Assembly (NCBI GenBank): GCA_034401795.1
Contig: CM067360.1
Span: forward strand, 118,191,572-118,255,571
From: Chaetoderma sp. LZ-2023a
Lineage: Eukaryota; Mollusca; Caudofoveata; Chaetodermatida; Chaetodermatidae
Direction of reading: 5' to 3'
DNA length: 64,000 bases
Part shown: one piece after another, positions 49,999-60,619 of the stretch
How the letters are laid out: each line of letters begins with the position of its first letter
How positions within the stretch are numbered: position 1 is the stretch's first letter
The notes under the pieces: model-generated
Told to the model about the DNA's origin: nothing
Databases searched by the model: none
What the model saw: only the letters and a program-made list of their open reading frames with translations
Program-made: the position numbers and the translations under genes

Positions 49999-51577
49999 GC
50001 CCACTGTGGTGTTTAAGCTTGCGCTGTCACCAATTGCAATGTTAAATCGGAGAAAAGCGTTGCATAAACCATTTTTTCACAGCTGAGGTCGGATGAGAAA
50101 GTGGTTTTGCCGAGCCTTGGAACAAGTAATGCCCTCAGACAGAGAAGATATGAAAGGACGACGGAAGTTGCCCACATGTTTTGAAGTAAATATATGGGAA
50201 CTTATCAAGTCATTACTCATAATCAATAACAATAGGTTATATCGGTTTCGAAGCCGAGATTCACTGACATCTGATTGTGTGAATAACTTAAACGGTAGCT
50301 TTAATTATGTTGCCACGGGCATTGCAGATATGTAGAGCAGATGTAAAATAGTCAACACAATATTTCTTACACAGACCTCAAAATAGAAATATATGTTTAT
50401 GTTACTGTTTAGGGGAAAAAGGTTATGTTTTTTTAAATCTGAGCAGTAATGTAATCCAATTAATAGCTACACGATTTACAGACAACATTAGACCTTCCAT
50501 AGATAGTGCTTTGCTCGTATCGCTACAGTTCACAATGCACATTGTTGGAATTACTGTGCGCTGCACATATTCAATTCAATTCTAATTCTAATTCAATGAG
50601 TTACACCACAGTGCAATAGAGTGGCACACGTGCATGTTACAGCACACCCCACATCCACCCCACCGCCACCATATAGGCAGTTCGTTTGTGTAATATATAA
50701 AGCGCGGCGCACACTAGCGGCTGAGTGCTCTCGTGAAAGGTATTGTGAATGAAGTGTTGATTGCGCATGCACTTGTGGATGATGAGTATTGGAAGACGGT
50801 GCTGATAAATGCTTCACACGAATACACTGAGGAGGGGTGGGTTTGGGATGGTAAGCTGATTGTGGTGTTTAGTGGAAACGAATCACAGTAGCGATTGCTG
50901 GTGAATTGTGGGGAGCGATCGTGCCTGCGTTTGCAAGCAATGTTTATGCGGTGTTCATTTGATCAGCCGATTAAGCAACACTTTAACGATGCTCACAGGA
51001 GGACGAGCATTGTGACACATGGATTGCAGTGCAATATGTGTACTGAGGAAAGAACCGACACAAATGAGACAAAGAACACGGCTAAATTACATATAGCTTG
51101 TGACTGAGAAAGCTTGGTTTCCGGTCATGAGAATCTTTTATTCCGGTACCGGTTTATGATATAGCGTGTGCGGTTTCTTCTCATGGGTCCCCATTGCATT
51201 ATGCGATATATTCCTTCATTATGCGTGTGTTCACCCAGTTTTAGTTCGGGCAACCTCTCCCACATGTTTCATGTCTGAAATGTGTCATATTGCTATTACG
51301 GAAGAGCATATATTTACTTCAGACTTTAAATGGTGTGAAACAGGCCAGGTAAAAGTTATACGTATTCCTATGCATGCATATATAATTGCACGCGTGCAGT
51401 ATCGTTCACTGCCTCGTATTATTTTTTCACAGTCAGACACCCACCCATGGCCTTTGAAAGTCGTGGTGGTCAATAACGCATGGGTTTAGCTCTGCAACCT
51501 GAAGGTTAAGGCCGGATAACATGTCATTTGCACATGGACGGAATGTGCATTCATACATCTATTTGCTGACTTGCATT
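49999..51577. other. No gene recognised
   Basis: Short frames at 50895-51107 and 51166-51489 (plus) have scattered Cys residues but no recognisable domain or partner. Repeat family B/C similarity is not seen. Confidence 0.45.
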
Positions 51578-51619
51578 AATTCACGTTTATTGTAGCCTAT
51601 TTATTTATAAACGTGAATT
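51578..51619. repeat. Inverted repeat, 13-bp arms
   Basis: AATTCACGTTTAT (51578-51590) and ATAAACGTGAATT (51607-51619) are exact reverse complements around a 16-nt loop. TGACGTCA follows at 51648-51655. Confidence 0.9.
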
Positions 51620-52060
51620 GACAATTGTAGTGGACGATACTTCGCTATGACGTCATTGTTACTATGAACGTTATTGTTTGCAATAACAGGGGAGGAGTAC
51701 CGCGATACGTCAATTGCAAATTGTATCACGTCATTGTACTGGCGCAAATAAATGCCGTATGTAAAAGATGAAAGTATGCTTGCGTGTATCGCTCCCAATA
51801 GGTCTATGTATTGTGGCAATTATCATCGACTGGATTTTCCAGAATTCCCTCCAAGCGTGATGACAAATTAGCTTCAAATGTAATATACACGTGTATACGT
51901 ATTTAGTGCATTTCAATCCTATACACATGCATCCTATTTATGCAAGCAATACATTATGTCCGCGTTCGCTCATAGGCCACGCATATATTGATAGACCCTT
52001 TTATGTGTCAAATACTGCAAGGACACAGTGCTAGAGATAGAGCATATATAATGACACATG
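51620..52060. other. Spacer with CRE-like words
   Basis: Contains TGACGTCA (51648) and CACGTCATTG (51728). TGACAAATTAGCTTCAAATG near 51861 may be a relic right arm of the dispersed hairpin element. Confidence 0.35.
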
Positions 52061-52110
52061 GGCGCCGGAAGCATGGCGGCAGCGGGTTAGGGGGGGGGGG
52101 GGGGCAACTG
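52061..52110 (+). repeat. GGCGCCGGAAGC repeat end with G run
   Basis: GGGCGCCGGAAGCATGGCGG is followed by about 15 G. A related GGCGCCGGAAGCAAATTTGA occurs in reverse orientation at about 53204-53223, so the two may be ends or copies of one element spanning roughly 52061-53225. Confidence 0.5.
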
Positions 52111-52624
52111 TGCCCTTTACCCGTTTCTCTACGAAAAATTAGTAACCTTTACTTTAGAACATTAAACCAGATTTTTAGAATATTCAAAGAGGACTGAGCA
52201 GTTGCATTAAAGTTCGGTTGTTTTGAAATTAACACAAGCCCATAAAGTAATATGGGAGTGCTTCTAGCCCGAATCAAATCTTCAATACAAACGCTATTTA
52301 TGTAGTAGCAGTTACATGCGAGACATTTACCTTTGTAACCAGTAAAAGTGTCATGTATCTTCGTAAGTAAAGGTAAGATGCATACTCATATGCTATTTGC
52401 ATTTTTTGAAGTGATACTGGTCCACTCTCCGTTAATGTGCAATGAGGGCGGCTTGGTGCAGCAGTGTGGAGACATTAAGGGCTATTAGAATTAACAGCAA
52501 CTTTCAAATTCAAATTTACAACTGATGTGTGAAGCAAATGCAAAGGTAGACATAATTTGTGTACACACGGTCGAAGTGCAATGTCGGTGGGTGTATGTGT
52601 CTAAGATGTGTCGTACCCCACCGC
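52111..52624. other. No feature recognised
   Basis: AT-rich sequence inside the interval bounded by the two GGCGCCGG repeats. No frame supported. Confidence 0.45.
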
Positions 52625-52703
52625 ACGTACGCACGCACGCACGCACGCACGCACACGCGCACACACATACATACACACCCACACACACACCCACACCCAC
52701 CCA

Positions 52704-52734
<31 letters not shown>

Positions 52735-52740
52735 ACACAT
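52625..52740 (+). repeat. GCAC/CA microsatellite with C run
   Basis: A short (CGCA)n grades into (CA)n with CCCA interruptions and a run of about 18 C near 52703-52720. Confidence 0.95.
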
Positions 52741-53458
52741 ATTTGTCTTGGATAAGCTAGTTTTCACAAAACTCATTTTCCTCTCAATCCCGCTGATTGC
52801 AAATATAATTAGAAACTAAGGTTCAATTAAATATTTTCAAGGCAAACTGTGCAGATCCATCTTGCAGACAGATGCACGAATGCATGCACACTCAACGTGT
52901 GTATCTGACGCAACCAGCCCGCCCGCTCGCTCATATTGTGAATTGGGAATATGACTAAAGATTACATACGTTCTTCGATTACCATTGCTCTAACATTTAT
53001 ACGTAATCATAAGAAACTCGGAATGCAGGACATCGAGTCATGACCGTGCACTTTTCAATGTTTTTCTCGTGGTTGTTAGGTAGGTGGGGTATCCCCGAAT
53101 GCCCTTCTATGAGCGGGGTGGGGTGGGGGGGTGCACCCATTTCATATCTTCCCCCAAACAATGCCATCCAGCGTGCCCTTTTGTGGAACCTGCCCCCGCC
53201 ACTCAAATTTGCTTCCGGCGCCAATGTAAGGACAATCAATACATCTCACCGATGCAGTAAATGCAATATAATTTTTTTTTTAATGTAAGGTCATTATCGA
53301 TATAAGTTGTAAATGAAATGATGGTTTATTTTAAAAATGGCATCCAGGAATAGTCAAATCGATCGACAGGTGGGTGTAGCTCCATTATGGCAATGTGTCC
53401 CCTGTTCACATGCATTTGCTACCGTATCCAAATACAAATTCACAATAACTACTCTGTC
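52741..53458. other. Spacer containing inverted GGCGCCGG partner
   Basis: The segment 53100-53225 (CCCC/GGGG-rich, ending CTTCCGGCGCC) is the inverted partner of 52061-52110. The rest shows nothing recognisable. Confidence 0.45.
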
Positions 53459-54163
53459 TGAAACGATGTAACCCTGTTAATCCCTGTAGAACTTGTGACA
53501 ACCACGTCCCGAATAGAGACAGTGCACTTGCTGAATACTAAAAAAAAGCGGACTTCCTGAACAAGAATAAGACCGAGGACCTCCCATCAATTCATCTGCC
53601 AAAGCAAATTGTATAATCTGATTTACTTCAGTCTGATTCCTCGCGCAACACACGCATATAGAACCTTGATGGAGATTACTCTTAAGGTGTAGTCAGAGGT
53701 CGAGCAGTTTTGGAACAAGTCAGCAGCACACGCGATTCATGTCCGAATCCATCCGAATGTGTCCTTATATTAGTCAGCGACAATGACGCATTGGAATATA
53801 ATATAATGTTAGCGATGACCAGTACATACACTTGGGGGAACTTGTTTACTGTAATATAAAATAGTATTGATGTTTAAAATACGAGATGGTGATTTATTTC
53901 GCAATATCGTCATATATGTCATCAATATTTATCTTGCCGATTTACACTGACGTTCTTTGTATAAAAAATATAATATCTCCTTAATCGTAAATATATCGAG
54001 ATTCGCTTAGGTATCATGTCTTTTTTACCTGTTTATATACTTAGAGTGATATCGTGCTCCCCAATGGTCAACTGCAAATGCTATCAGAGCAGACAATGCA
54101 CGCCACGCAGCGCACATATATACCAAATACTTAATTCAGCGACGTATAGATTATCAATACATC

Positions 54164-54243
54164 GTCATCATCGTCATCATCAGCATGCTCATCACCATCA
54201 TCATCATCATCATCAGCATCACCATCATCATCATCATCATCGC
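54164..54243 (+). repeat. (CAT)n microsatellite in D copy 2
   Basis: CAT/TCA run with occasional CAG, giving poly-His or poly-Met/Val artefact frames. Confidence 0.92.
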
Positions 54244-54546
54244 AAACAATAGCAGCACCACAGCCACTACCAAAAGCACCCCAGTCACCATGAGCAACAC
54301 AACCACCACGACCACCACCAACACCAACACCAATAGCACCATACTTTCTTGGTGAGACCGGATGCATCCTCTGTAGAATTTGACATATCTGGAGGACCCG
54401 TTGTTAAAAGAAGCGATGCATGCACTGTTAGCTGTGCTCCTGCCATCTCTGTCTAAGCTCCGCATATGCGTTGCACGTATCTGTGTCGAGACTTTGACTC
54501 CCTGGTTTCCAGAAAACCAAGTCCACGGTAACTATACAACTAGCCT

Positions 54547-54790
54547 GCGTAATGGGTTGAAGGCAATTTCACTGGACTGTTGCTGTCTACTGGGCGCTGC
54601 TGTTGCGACAGCGTCCCATAAAATTAGTTTTAAGCTACTCAACAAAATGACTTTGCAACTGTAAAAGCATCACATGTGTAGTACCGAAGCACTAGTTCAT
54701 GGCCATGGGGAGTTTAATTACGACTGTGACGTGAGCATATGTGTGACGTACATGAATATTACGTCATGCACTTGACTGACAAATCGGATA
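54547..54790 (+). mobile_element. Hairpin element in D copy 2
   Basis: The right arm ATAAAATTAGTTTTAAGCTA with apex GGGCGCTGCTGTTGCGACAG is preserved; the left arm is degenerate. Equivalent to 8776-9000. Confidence 0.5.
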
Positions 54791-54865
54791 TATCCGTTGT
54801 TTGATCTGCCCGGACTGTTGTTGCTGAAAGATTAATACGCATATGGAAGATTAAGAAAATGAGTA

Positions 54866-54953
54866 AGTATATTCCAAATATATGTGCGAAAACTTGTTCC
54901 CGTCAAATTCGTTTCAAACTATTCAGAAGCTTCTCTGGGTGTATTCTGTTTTT
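54866..54953 (+). repeat. Fragment of family B (copy 4, left side)
   Basis: GTCAAATTCGTTTCAAAC..TTCTCTGGGTGTATTCTGTTTTT matches 15466-15525 of B copy 2. It ends where the DIRS-like remnant begins. The family resumes at 57782, having lost about 255 bp relative to copy 2. Confidence 0.7.
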
Positions 54954-55245
54954 TATCAAAACTTATGTCATTACTCATTGTTAAACATGTTTTAGTGTTA
55001 ATTTGCTTTATCTCAACAGTGTTACACCTCTCACAATTAGAAGGATATAATGGTACACTTACTATCAGACTTACGTTGCTTTAAGCTGAAATGAAAATGT
55101 GTGCACACGTCAAAGACGAAATTATGTGACTATACTTTCACATGATTAATCACGCATTGCTTCGTGTTACTACAATTTATATCAAATCTTACGTCACCAC
55201 TCATTGTTAAAAAATATGTGTAATGTTAATTTGCCTCATTTAGAG
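54953..55245 (-). repeat. Direct repeat pair at 3' end of DIRS-like element
   Basis: ATCAAAACTTATGTCATTAC at 54955 and ATCAAATCTTACGTCACCAC at 55181 begin two related segments of about 60 bp, each continuing TCATTGTTAAA..TGTTAATTTGC, spaced 225-228 bp apart. In PAT- and Ngaro-type elements the 3' end carries such a repeat around an internal A2 segment. The matching A1 segment would be at the missing 5' end. Confidence 0.65.
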
Positions 55246-55289
55246 AGTTGCTGTTTAACCGAGTACTGAGAAACATGTAACTTCAGTTA

Positions 55290-56450
55290 CTATTCATTAC
55301 TGTTCGTCAACTTGTCAACATAGTCATTATGGAACGATGGATAGACGTAATGATTATAAAACACCTCTGATTATTTCCATCGCCTAATCTGCATATCCGT
55401 ATGAGGAGCACACCCTTCACGTATTGCCACAGCAGCTCCAGTCGGACGAGATGATTTGGCAGAGTGTAGATTCGGACTAACATCAGCCCTCTTAATAGCC
55501 TCGTTTAGTATGGTAGCTACAGTAGACTCTGGAATTGCCTTATACAGAGCATATCAAGTTTAAAATCCTGGTTGTGGTGAGTGACGTGGGCGAAATAGTT
55601 GTGTTCTGCCCATGTATGTATATAAGCAGACTGCAGAGGACATGTCCGTCATCATGAACATGTACATCGCCGACAAAAAAACACAATCCTATTGGATGTA
55701 CTGTTTTTTTAAAAGCATAATTCACAAATTAAGCGGATAAATTAAGATGGTCGCGTCATAAACGGCAAAGGCAACAGGGTGATCACATTTGGTCTTACAT
55801 CCTTTATAGGCATACTTGTATTGGAACCCATTGTCTTAAATAAATTGTGAAAAGTTTCAATGGGCATAGATTGTATTTGTTTGGTAGGCTCAACTGTCCC
55901 TGATTTTATTAAACCGCCAATTAGTCTTCTAATTCTACCATATTTCGTGTGTGGTGGTATGTTATGGCCTGCATAATAAATACTATAACTGCCAAAGTAG
56001 ACTTTAAAACTGATGTTGGACGCTTCGAACACTATGATACCGAGCGCAAGAATTCTGCCACATCTGCCGATTTACAAGGAGGAAACACTATAGTGTTTTT
56101 TAATACATAATTTGCGCATCTTTGTCGATTGTCTATCGTATAATCGAAGGGTAGATTTAGCCCAGCTATACGTAGTTTGAACGATAGGGCCGCCTACGTT
56201 ATGCGTGTTGTTATGCCAGACACCCGATAAGCATACAGATCTCATTTCCGATTTTTCAACAGCTCGACACGTGGGCCACTTCGAATCCCAGTTCTGCTCG
56301 ACATTGACAATGTTACTGGACCAGTCACAGCCACCTGCACCACATGCCCGAACCATGACCGACCTGGCCCTTATAGTACAAGTAATTGTAGCGACAGCGT
56401 TTTGTTCTTGTAGCACATACAGAACTCGAGGAATGAGAAAAAAACGGAGC
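55290..56450 (-). pseudogene. Tyrosine recombinase of DIRS-like element
   Basis: This enzyme would integrate the circular DNA copy of the element. The N-terminal linker has FFLIPRVL and VDALAQ-type context upstream; SWAKSTLRLYDRQ begins the core-binding part near 56160. The catalytic domain is recognisable as MPIETFHNLFKTMGSNTS and VITLLPLPFMTRPS (about 55870-55745), AKSSRPTGAAVAIREG (about 55450), MQIRRWK, and SEVFYNHYVYP with the candidate nucleophile Tyr (about 55340). An in-frame TAA lies right after RRWK, and there are frame changes near 56072, 55742 and 55540. The frame closes at 55290. Confidence 0.8.
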
Positions 56451-56459
56451 ATTGCCAAA

Positions 56460-57781
56460 ATTGTTCTCCCGACCTACGCGTTTTGTGCAAGAGCATCTAC
56501 TCCCGCTGTCAATGGATCCCACCTGTAACTGTTGTATTGTGGGATCTGATATGTGGTCCTTGAAGCGAAACTATCTAGTGTCTATGCACCCCATATCAAA
56601 TCTAGGTAGTGAAACGTGCATGCAAGAAGATTCCATTCGAACGTAGACTAGTTTCTGGATAACCTGTCTGCCAGAATGGTGTCCGCTAATGCCAAATAGG
56701 AAGCTCTTAACGGCATGCTGCCATGATATGCTGTATATATAACCGCTTTGGCTACACCTGCCAAGTCTTTGTTGGGACCACCTAAGTGGTTGATATATGT
56801 TACGATATTAATTGTGTCGGAACGTACGTGCCGTAGAACCGATGACCCGTCTATTCCATTATGTGTGTGAAGACAACCACCAGTTTAAGTCCGCAAGAGT
56901 CTGTTCATCGAACACAATCCTATCCTGACACGTCCCTCTAGTAACTAGTCATCGGTACAAATTACGTAATAATGGTTTTGCCGGAATTATAGCTGCTGCC
57001 ATAGAAATAAACTGACCGGCTACCTGTGCTAGATCCCTAGCAGAGGCCTGGCTATTATTGATAATTCGCTTAATATCCCAGTTTACCTGGTGAATTCTGG
57101 CCTTAGCGATAGTGAGTTTAACCTTACCATGCCAGTTCGAGTAAATGACGTATCCTAAAACCTCTTTGTTTTGTGATTAACATTCCGTCCTAGCTGAATT
57201 GGAGTGGAACTGGGCGCTCTCTTGTGATTATTGATTGCAGCCTCTGATGCACAGAGTTAAAAAAAATCATCGACATATAAAGAAATTGAATACCGCGTGA
57301 CCGCACATATGTCACGAAATGTCTTAAACAGTTCGCAAACAAATACGGGCTAGCATTTAATCCAAAACACAAAACACGAAATTTATAATAACAGACATCC
57401 CATTGTATACGCAGATATTCGTTAGAAAACGCATCAACTGGGATATGGTAAACTCCATGTTTTATATCCAATGCCACTAAATAATCATTTTGATCGACTG
57501 TTCTTATTATGTTTTCTACATTTTCGTAAGAGAGGTGAGGTGGGTTACAATACGAACGTAATTGTCTTAGATCAACTATGTAATCGATATTCTCCATTCT
57601 TTTTCTTTGTTACTGAAATTGATGGCACACTGCATGGAGCTACAGCACACTGAATGTTCGCGTCCTGACGTCGAAGTCTAGTTAATTCATCTGACAAGAA
57701 TTTCTGTTCTTTTCAATTTAAATTTTGATTTACACATTTAAAAGTTTCTACATTATTGGAGACTTGTAATGGTACGCCATT
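56460..57781 (-). pseudogene. DIRS-like reverse transcriptase and RNase H
   Basis: RT motifs in order: KFLSDELTRLRRQ and KKKNGEYRL (57720-57600), VDLRQLRSYCNPPH, LVALDIKHGVYHIPV, LRIQWDV and FGLNASPYLF (57597-57330), then the active-site YVDD, readable only in a shifted frame near 57270. The thumb and connection follow (HQVNWDIKRII, AGQFISMAAAIIP; about 57090-56980). RNase H is represented by LADLNWWLSSHT, TYINHLGGPNKD and ILADRLSRN (56890-56645) with an internal deletion. The post-RNase H signature DSFASRTTYQIP..VDALAQNA (about 56560-56480) is typical of the DIRS group. Stops are present at about 57725, 56945, 56855, 56643 and elsewhere. Confidence 0.85.
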
Positions 57782-58794
57782 TCATTCAGGAAAATAATAA
57801 TCACCTGAAGCAGGATGAGTTGCTTTCCTTATTGGTTCGCATTAGTATTGCTATATTCAAAGTCAATGAACATGTCCCGCAATCGCCCATTGTGTTTTGT
57901 GCATACACATGCTAGGACCAATCTCCAGATCGAAAACAATTTGCTGTCTATATATCCTCAATATTGCAATACACCAGCATAAATACATATGAATGAACCT
58001 TTGGTGTTTGGAAACTAAATTAAGGAGAAGCCGTTACTGCCTCTGCTGCCGTTAGCAACACTTTCTTGTTAAGTAAGTTTTGGAATATTCAACAGCATGT
58101 ATGCATAGATGGCTTATATGGAGTCGAGAGTTTGAAAAAGTGGCCTGAGGAACTTAAGGTCCAGACGCGGCAACACTGTTCCACCATTGCCTGGTCAATC
58201 AAATCACCTATTGACCTGGATCAGCGTTCCACTCGGGATCGGGTAAAGGAGTGCCCATAAAATGTGACTAATTGCGAGTTATTCACACTGATTTCACTAG
58301 CAAATTGGATCACTCTCATTCTGCTCTATTGCCGTCTTATTATGCACACTTGATTTGATCGCATTGCCCACATATCTTCTATTCTTACATAGCGTCGCTG
58401 TGTTTTGTGTATTCCTTGTTTGGATTTTCAATATCTTTTCTGCATATTTTGGTATTCCCTTTATCTCAATTCCTATGCATGCATATGCATAGTTTGCCAT
58501 CATGTATGTGATCATCTGCCAATGATATAAAAGTAATTCATTTAGATATCAGTTATGTGTTGTCTCCACAATAATCAACTTGCCATGTGTGGTGGACTGG
58601 TGTGGATGAGGTGCAAGTTGGCAATTTGATCATGTTGCGTTAGAGAGCACATATCATGTTATAATAACAGATTGAAATACGAATAATATATCACAGTCAC
58701 TTAGCACATATGTGGAGCTTTTAATTTGTTAAAATATTACATTCCACAACTTCTAATGTATAGACCATTGGATATTGTATCAAGGATCCACCGG
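57782..58794 (+). repeat. Dispersed repeat family B, copy 4
   Basis: Continues B from GGAAAATAATAATCACC to TTGGATATT. It provides the empty sites for both the AAG-tailed retroposon (near 58219) and the 3.56-kb insertion (near 58525) of B copy 2. It ends at a second LTR-type element. Confidence 0.85.
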
Positions 58795-60619
58795 ATGGGT
58801 GCCGGCCGTCCCAGCCGAGCTGGTTACGGAATGGCCGTTCCAGATTCGCTCCAAGCACGCCCCCAACCACTTTGGTAGGATAGAATGCGTATATGAGCCG
58901 TATGAGAGAGTTTTGTGTTTAAAATGCGTGTTGCGCATGCGCGAGCGTCAGAGCTTCCCTGCAAACGTCTCGGAAGCGAGTGCATGCTCATAGTGTACAG
59001 AGTCGGTACTGGTAAATGTCTTAACCTATATCGTGCTCGTTACCCTATATCGTGCCTCTCAAATAAGCCTAACGAGAGGTCATATAGCTCCATAGCATGC
59101 GGTCACGGACGAGGTGCAGATCTCCATCCAACTCGTTGTGGTTTCTGGGTGAGGTGCTAGAGTCCACCACGCATTCATGGGAAGGACGCTAGCCGTGGAT
59201 AACCGTCTCTCCATCCCATACACAATGACCTGTCAGTATTTAAATTTGCTTATGTGAACTATGAAAATAGCCTGCTGATGTTATATGTTGTTGTGGGGCT
59301 GGGTAACTGGATCCTTATTTGATTCGGTAGCCTTGTTCCATAACATATACCCACAATATCCTTTGGAGGTAGATGCTATGCAAGGCGAATTACGGGAAGC
59401 CAAGCATCTGCACCCGACTGATACACGTATCTAAAGTTAGGTAGAAGCCTTCCACTTGCAGCCAAAGCTTGTTCTCGTTACTAACAACCAATTGATAGGC
59501 TAGGAAGTAGCAGAAGGTCCACCCAAATAGAGCGGCACCTACCAATGCAGTAACTTTGGAACTACACAAGACGGTGGCCTGGGAATTCTTCGGAAATCAT
59601 TCGTCCCGTCTTCCCGTAAACCAGTGTGCATCACATTAATTATGGCTTCACTAGGATTTGCAGCACATAGCATTTTCTGTTGAGCAAAAGAGTGGCCCTT
59701 TTTGCCAGCTCTTTTCCTCCGCTTCGGCGTTGAAGGCATTTTGCTGTGACGGAGGCCAACGAGAGGCTCTTAGCTCTCACAACAACAATATTTTCTTTGT
59801 GTGTGTGTGTGTTAGAGGTTTATTAGCTTATATTAAGCTACTGAGTTGCGGAATTCTTTCTTACGGGGATACCTCTGCGGATTCAAGGATCTGTGTGGTA
59901 CCTCCAGCTAAACCACATGGAAAGAACACCGGATTGCTCTATGTTGTGTATTATTGTGCTCATTTACTGTTAAATGCATAGAACTGTTTGAATAGTATTG
60001 TCCAATTTATAACTGTTTAATTAACACCTTATCCATTGCTCTAAATATAAATGGACAGACATACAGATGACACAAATAGTTGGGATGACACCGTGTGGTT
60101 TAATCTCGGTGGCAATAGTCACACAACCCCACGAGAACATCAGTGTTCCACCGGCTCCAGATGCTTATCGTTGTACCTTCTGGAGAGACGCGATATGGTA
60201 TCCGCAACCCCGAGATCCGCAGCTAACCAGCCCTCCCACACATCGTGCACTTGCGGTGGGATGGAACGGAATGATGGCTCGAATGTGAAGTGAACCTACG
60301 CCAACACTCAACACCCAAGACTTCCAGTCTCCTTCATCTGAATATCGGCTCTCCCTCGACATGGAAGTATCATCACATGCTGATCGACAATGTCAATAAT
60401 TTCCCCGGTGCAGGGCGACCAGCACCGCCTTAACACGAGTTTTCACCAATCAGCGAGGGGACATTCTGTGATGCCTCGCAGGTGGGAACTCAATACATCA
60501 CCTTATCGGATCTCCATGATAGTCCATCACCATCTACGCTGGATCGCAGATGACGGTGACAAAGATCCCCACAGGGGAAACTGCACCATTCATGACCATT
60601 TTGTTCGCCAACGTCATCA
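58795..60619 (+). mobile_element. LTR-type 5' end and leader (plus strand)
   Basis: Begins near TGTATCAAGGATCC right after B copy 4. It is related to the minus strand of the 16804-20364 insertion at both its first 260 bp and its last part (59590-60290). Shared segments are listed under that element. The homology reaches across a leader-like region (ATGGACAG.CATAC, GACACAAAT, TTGGGAT) and stops near 60290, after which Pro/His-rich gag-like sequence begins. The middle (59030-59590) is shorter than in the other copy. No 3' LTR was found in the window. Confidence 0.55.
59539..59739 (-). CDS. Short basic frame, unknown
   Basis: A 66-codon frame starting MPSTPKRRKRAGKKG, which resembles a nuclear localisation signal. 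It runs antisense to the inferred LTR element and is probably fortuitous. Confidence 0.12.
   Translation of the reverse strand: MPSTPKRRKRAGKKGHSFAQQKMLCAANPSEAIINVMHTGLREDGTNDFRRIPRPPSCVVPKLLHW

Larger units (their letters stand above)
53459..54865 (+). repeat. Dispersed repeat family D, copy 2
   Basis: Collinear with D copy 1 (7795-9110). The CAT tract at 54164-54243 is expanded relative to copy 1. The hairpin element and flanking octamer-like ACGTCATGC (54760) are retained. Confidence 0.75.
54953..57781 (-). mobile_element. DIRS-like tyrosine-recombinase retroelement, decayed
   Basis: On the minus strand, reverse transcriptase, RNase H and tyrosine recombinase follow each other in the order known for DIRS-group elements. 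These integrate with a recombinase and make no target duplication. The 5' part (gag-like ORF, start of RT) is missing at 57781. At the 3' end, after the recombinase, a direct repeat pair (54953-55014 and 55177-55245) fits the B1-A2-B2 arrangement of split direct repeats. Multiple stops and frameshifts make it inactive. Confidence 0.85.

Noticed and set aside
52448..52475. tRNA-like A-box word GGCTTGGTGCAGCAGTGTGG
   Set aside because: No B box at the right distance and no tail, so not called as a SINE.
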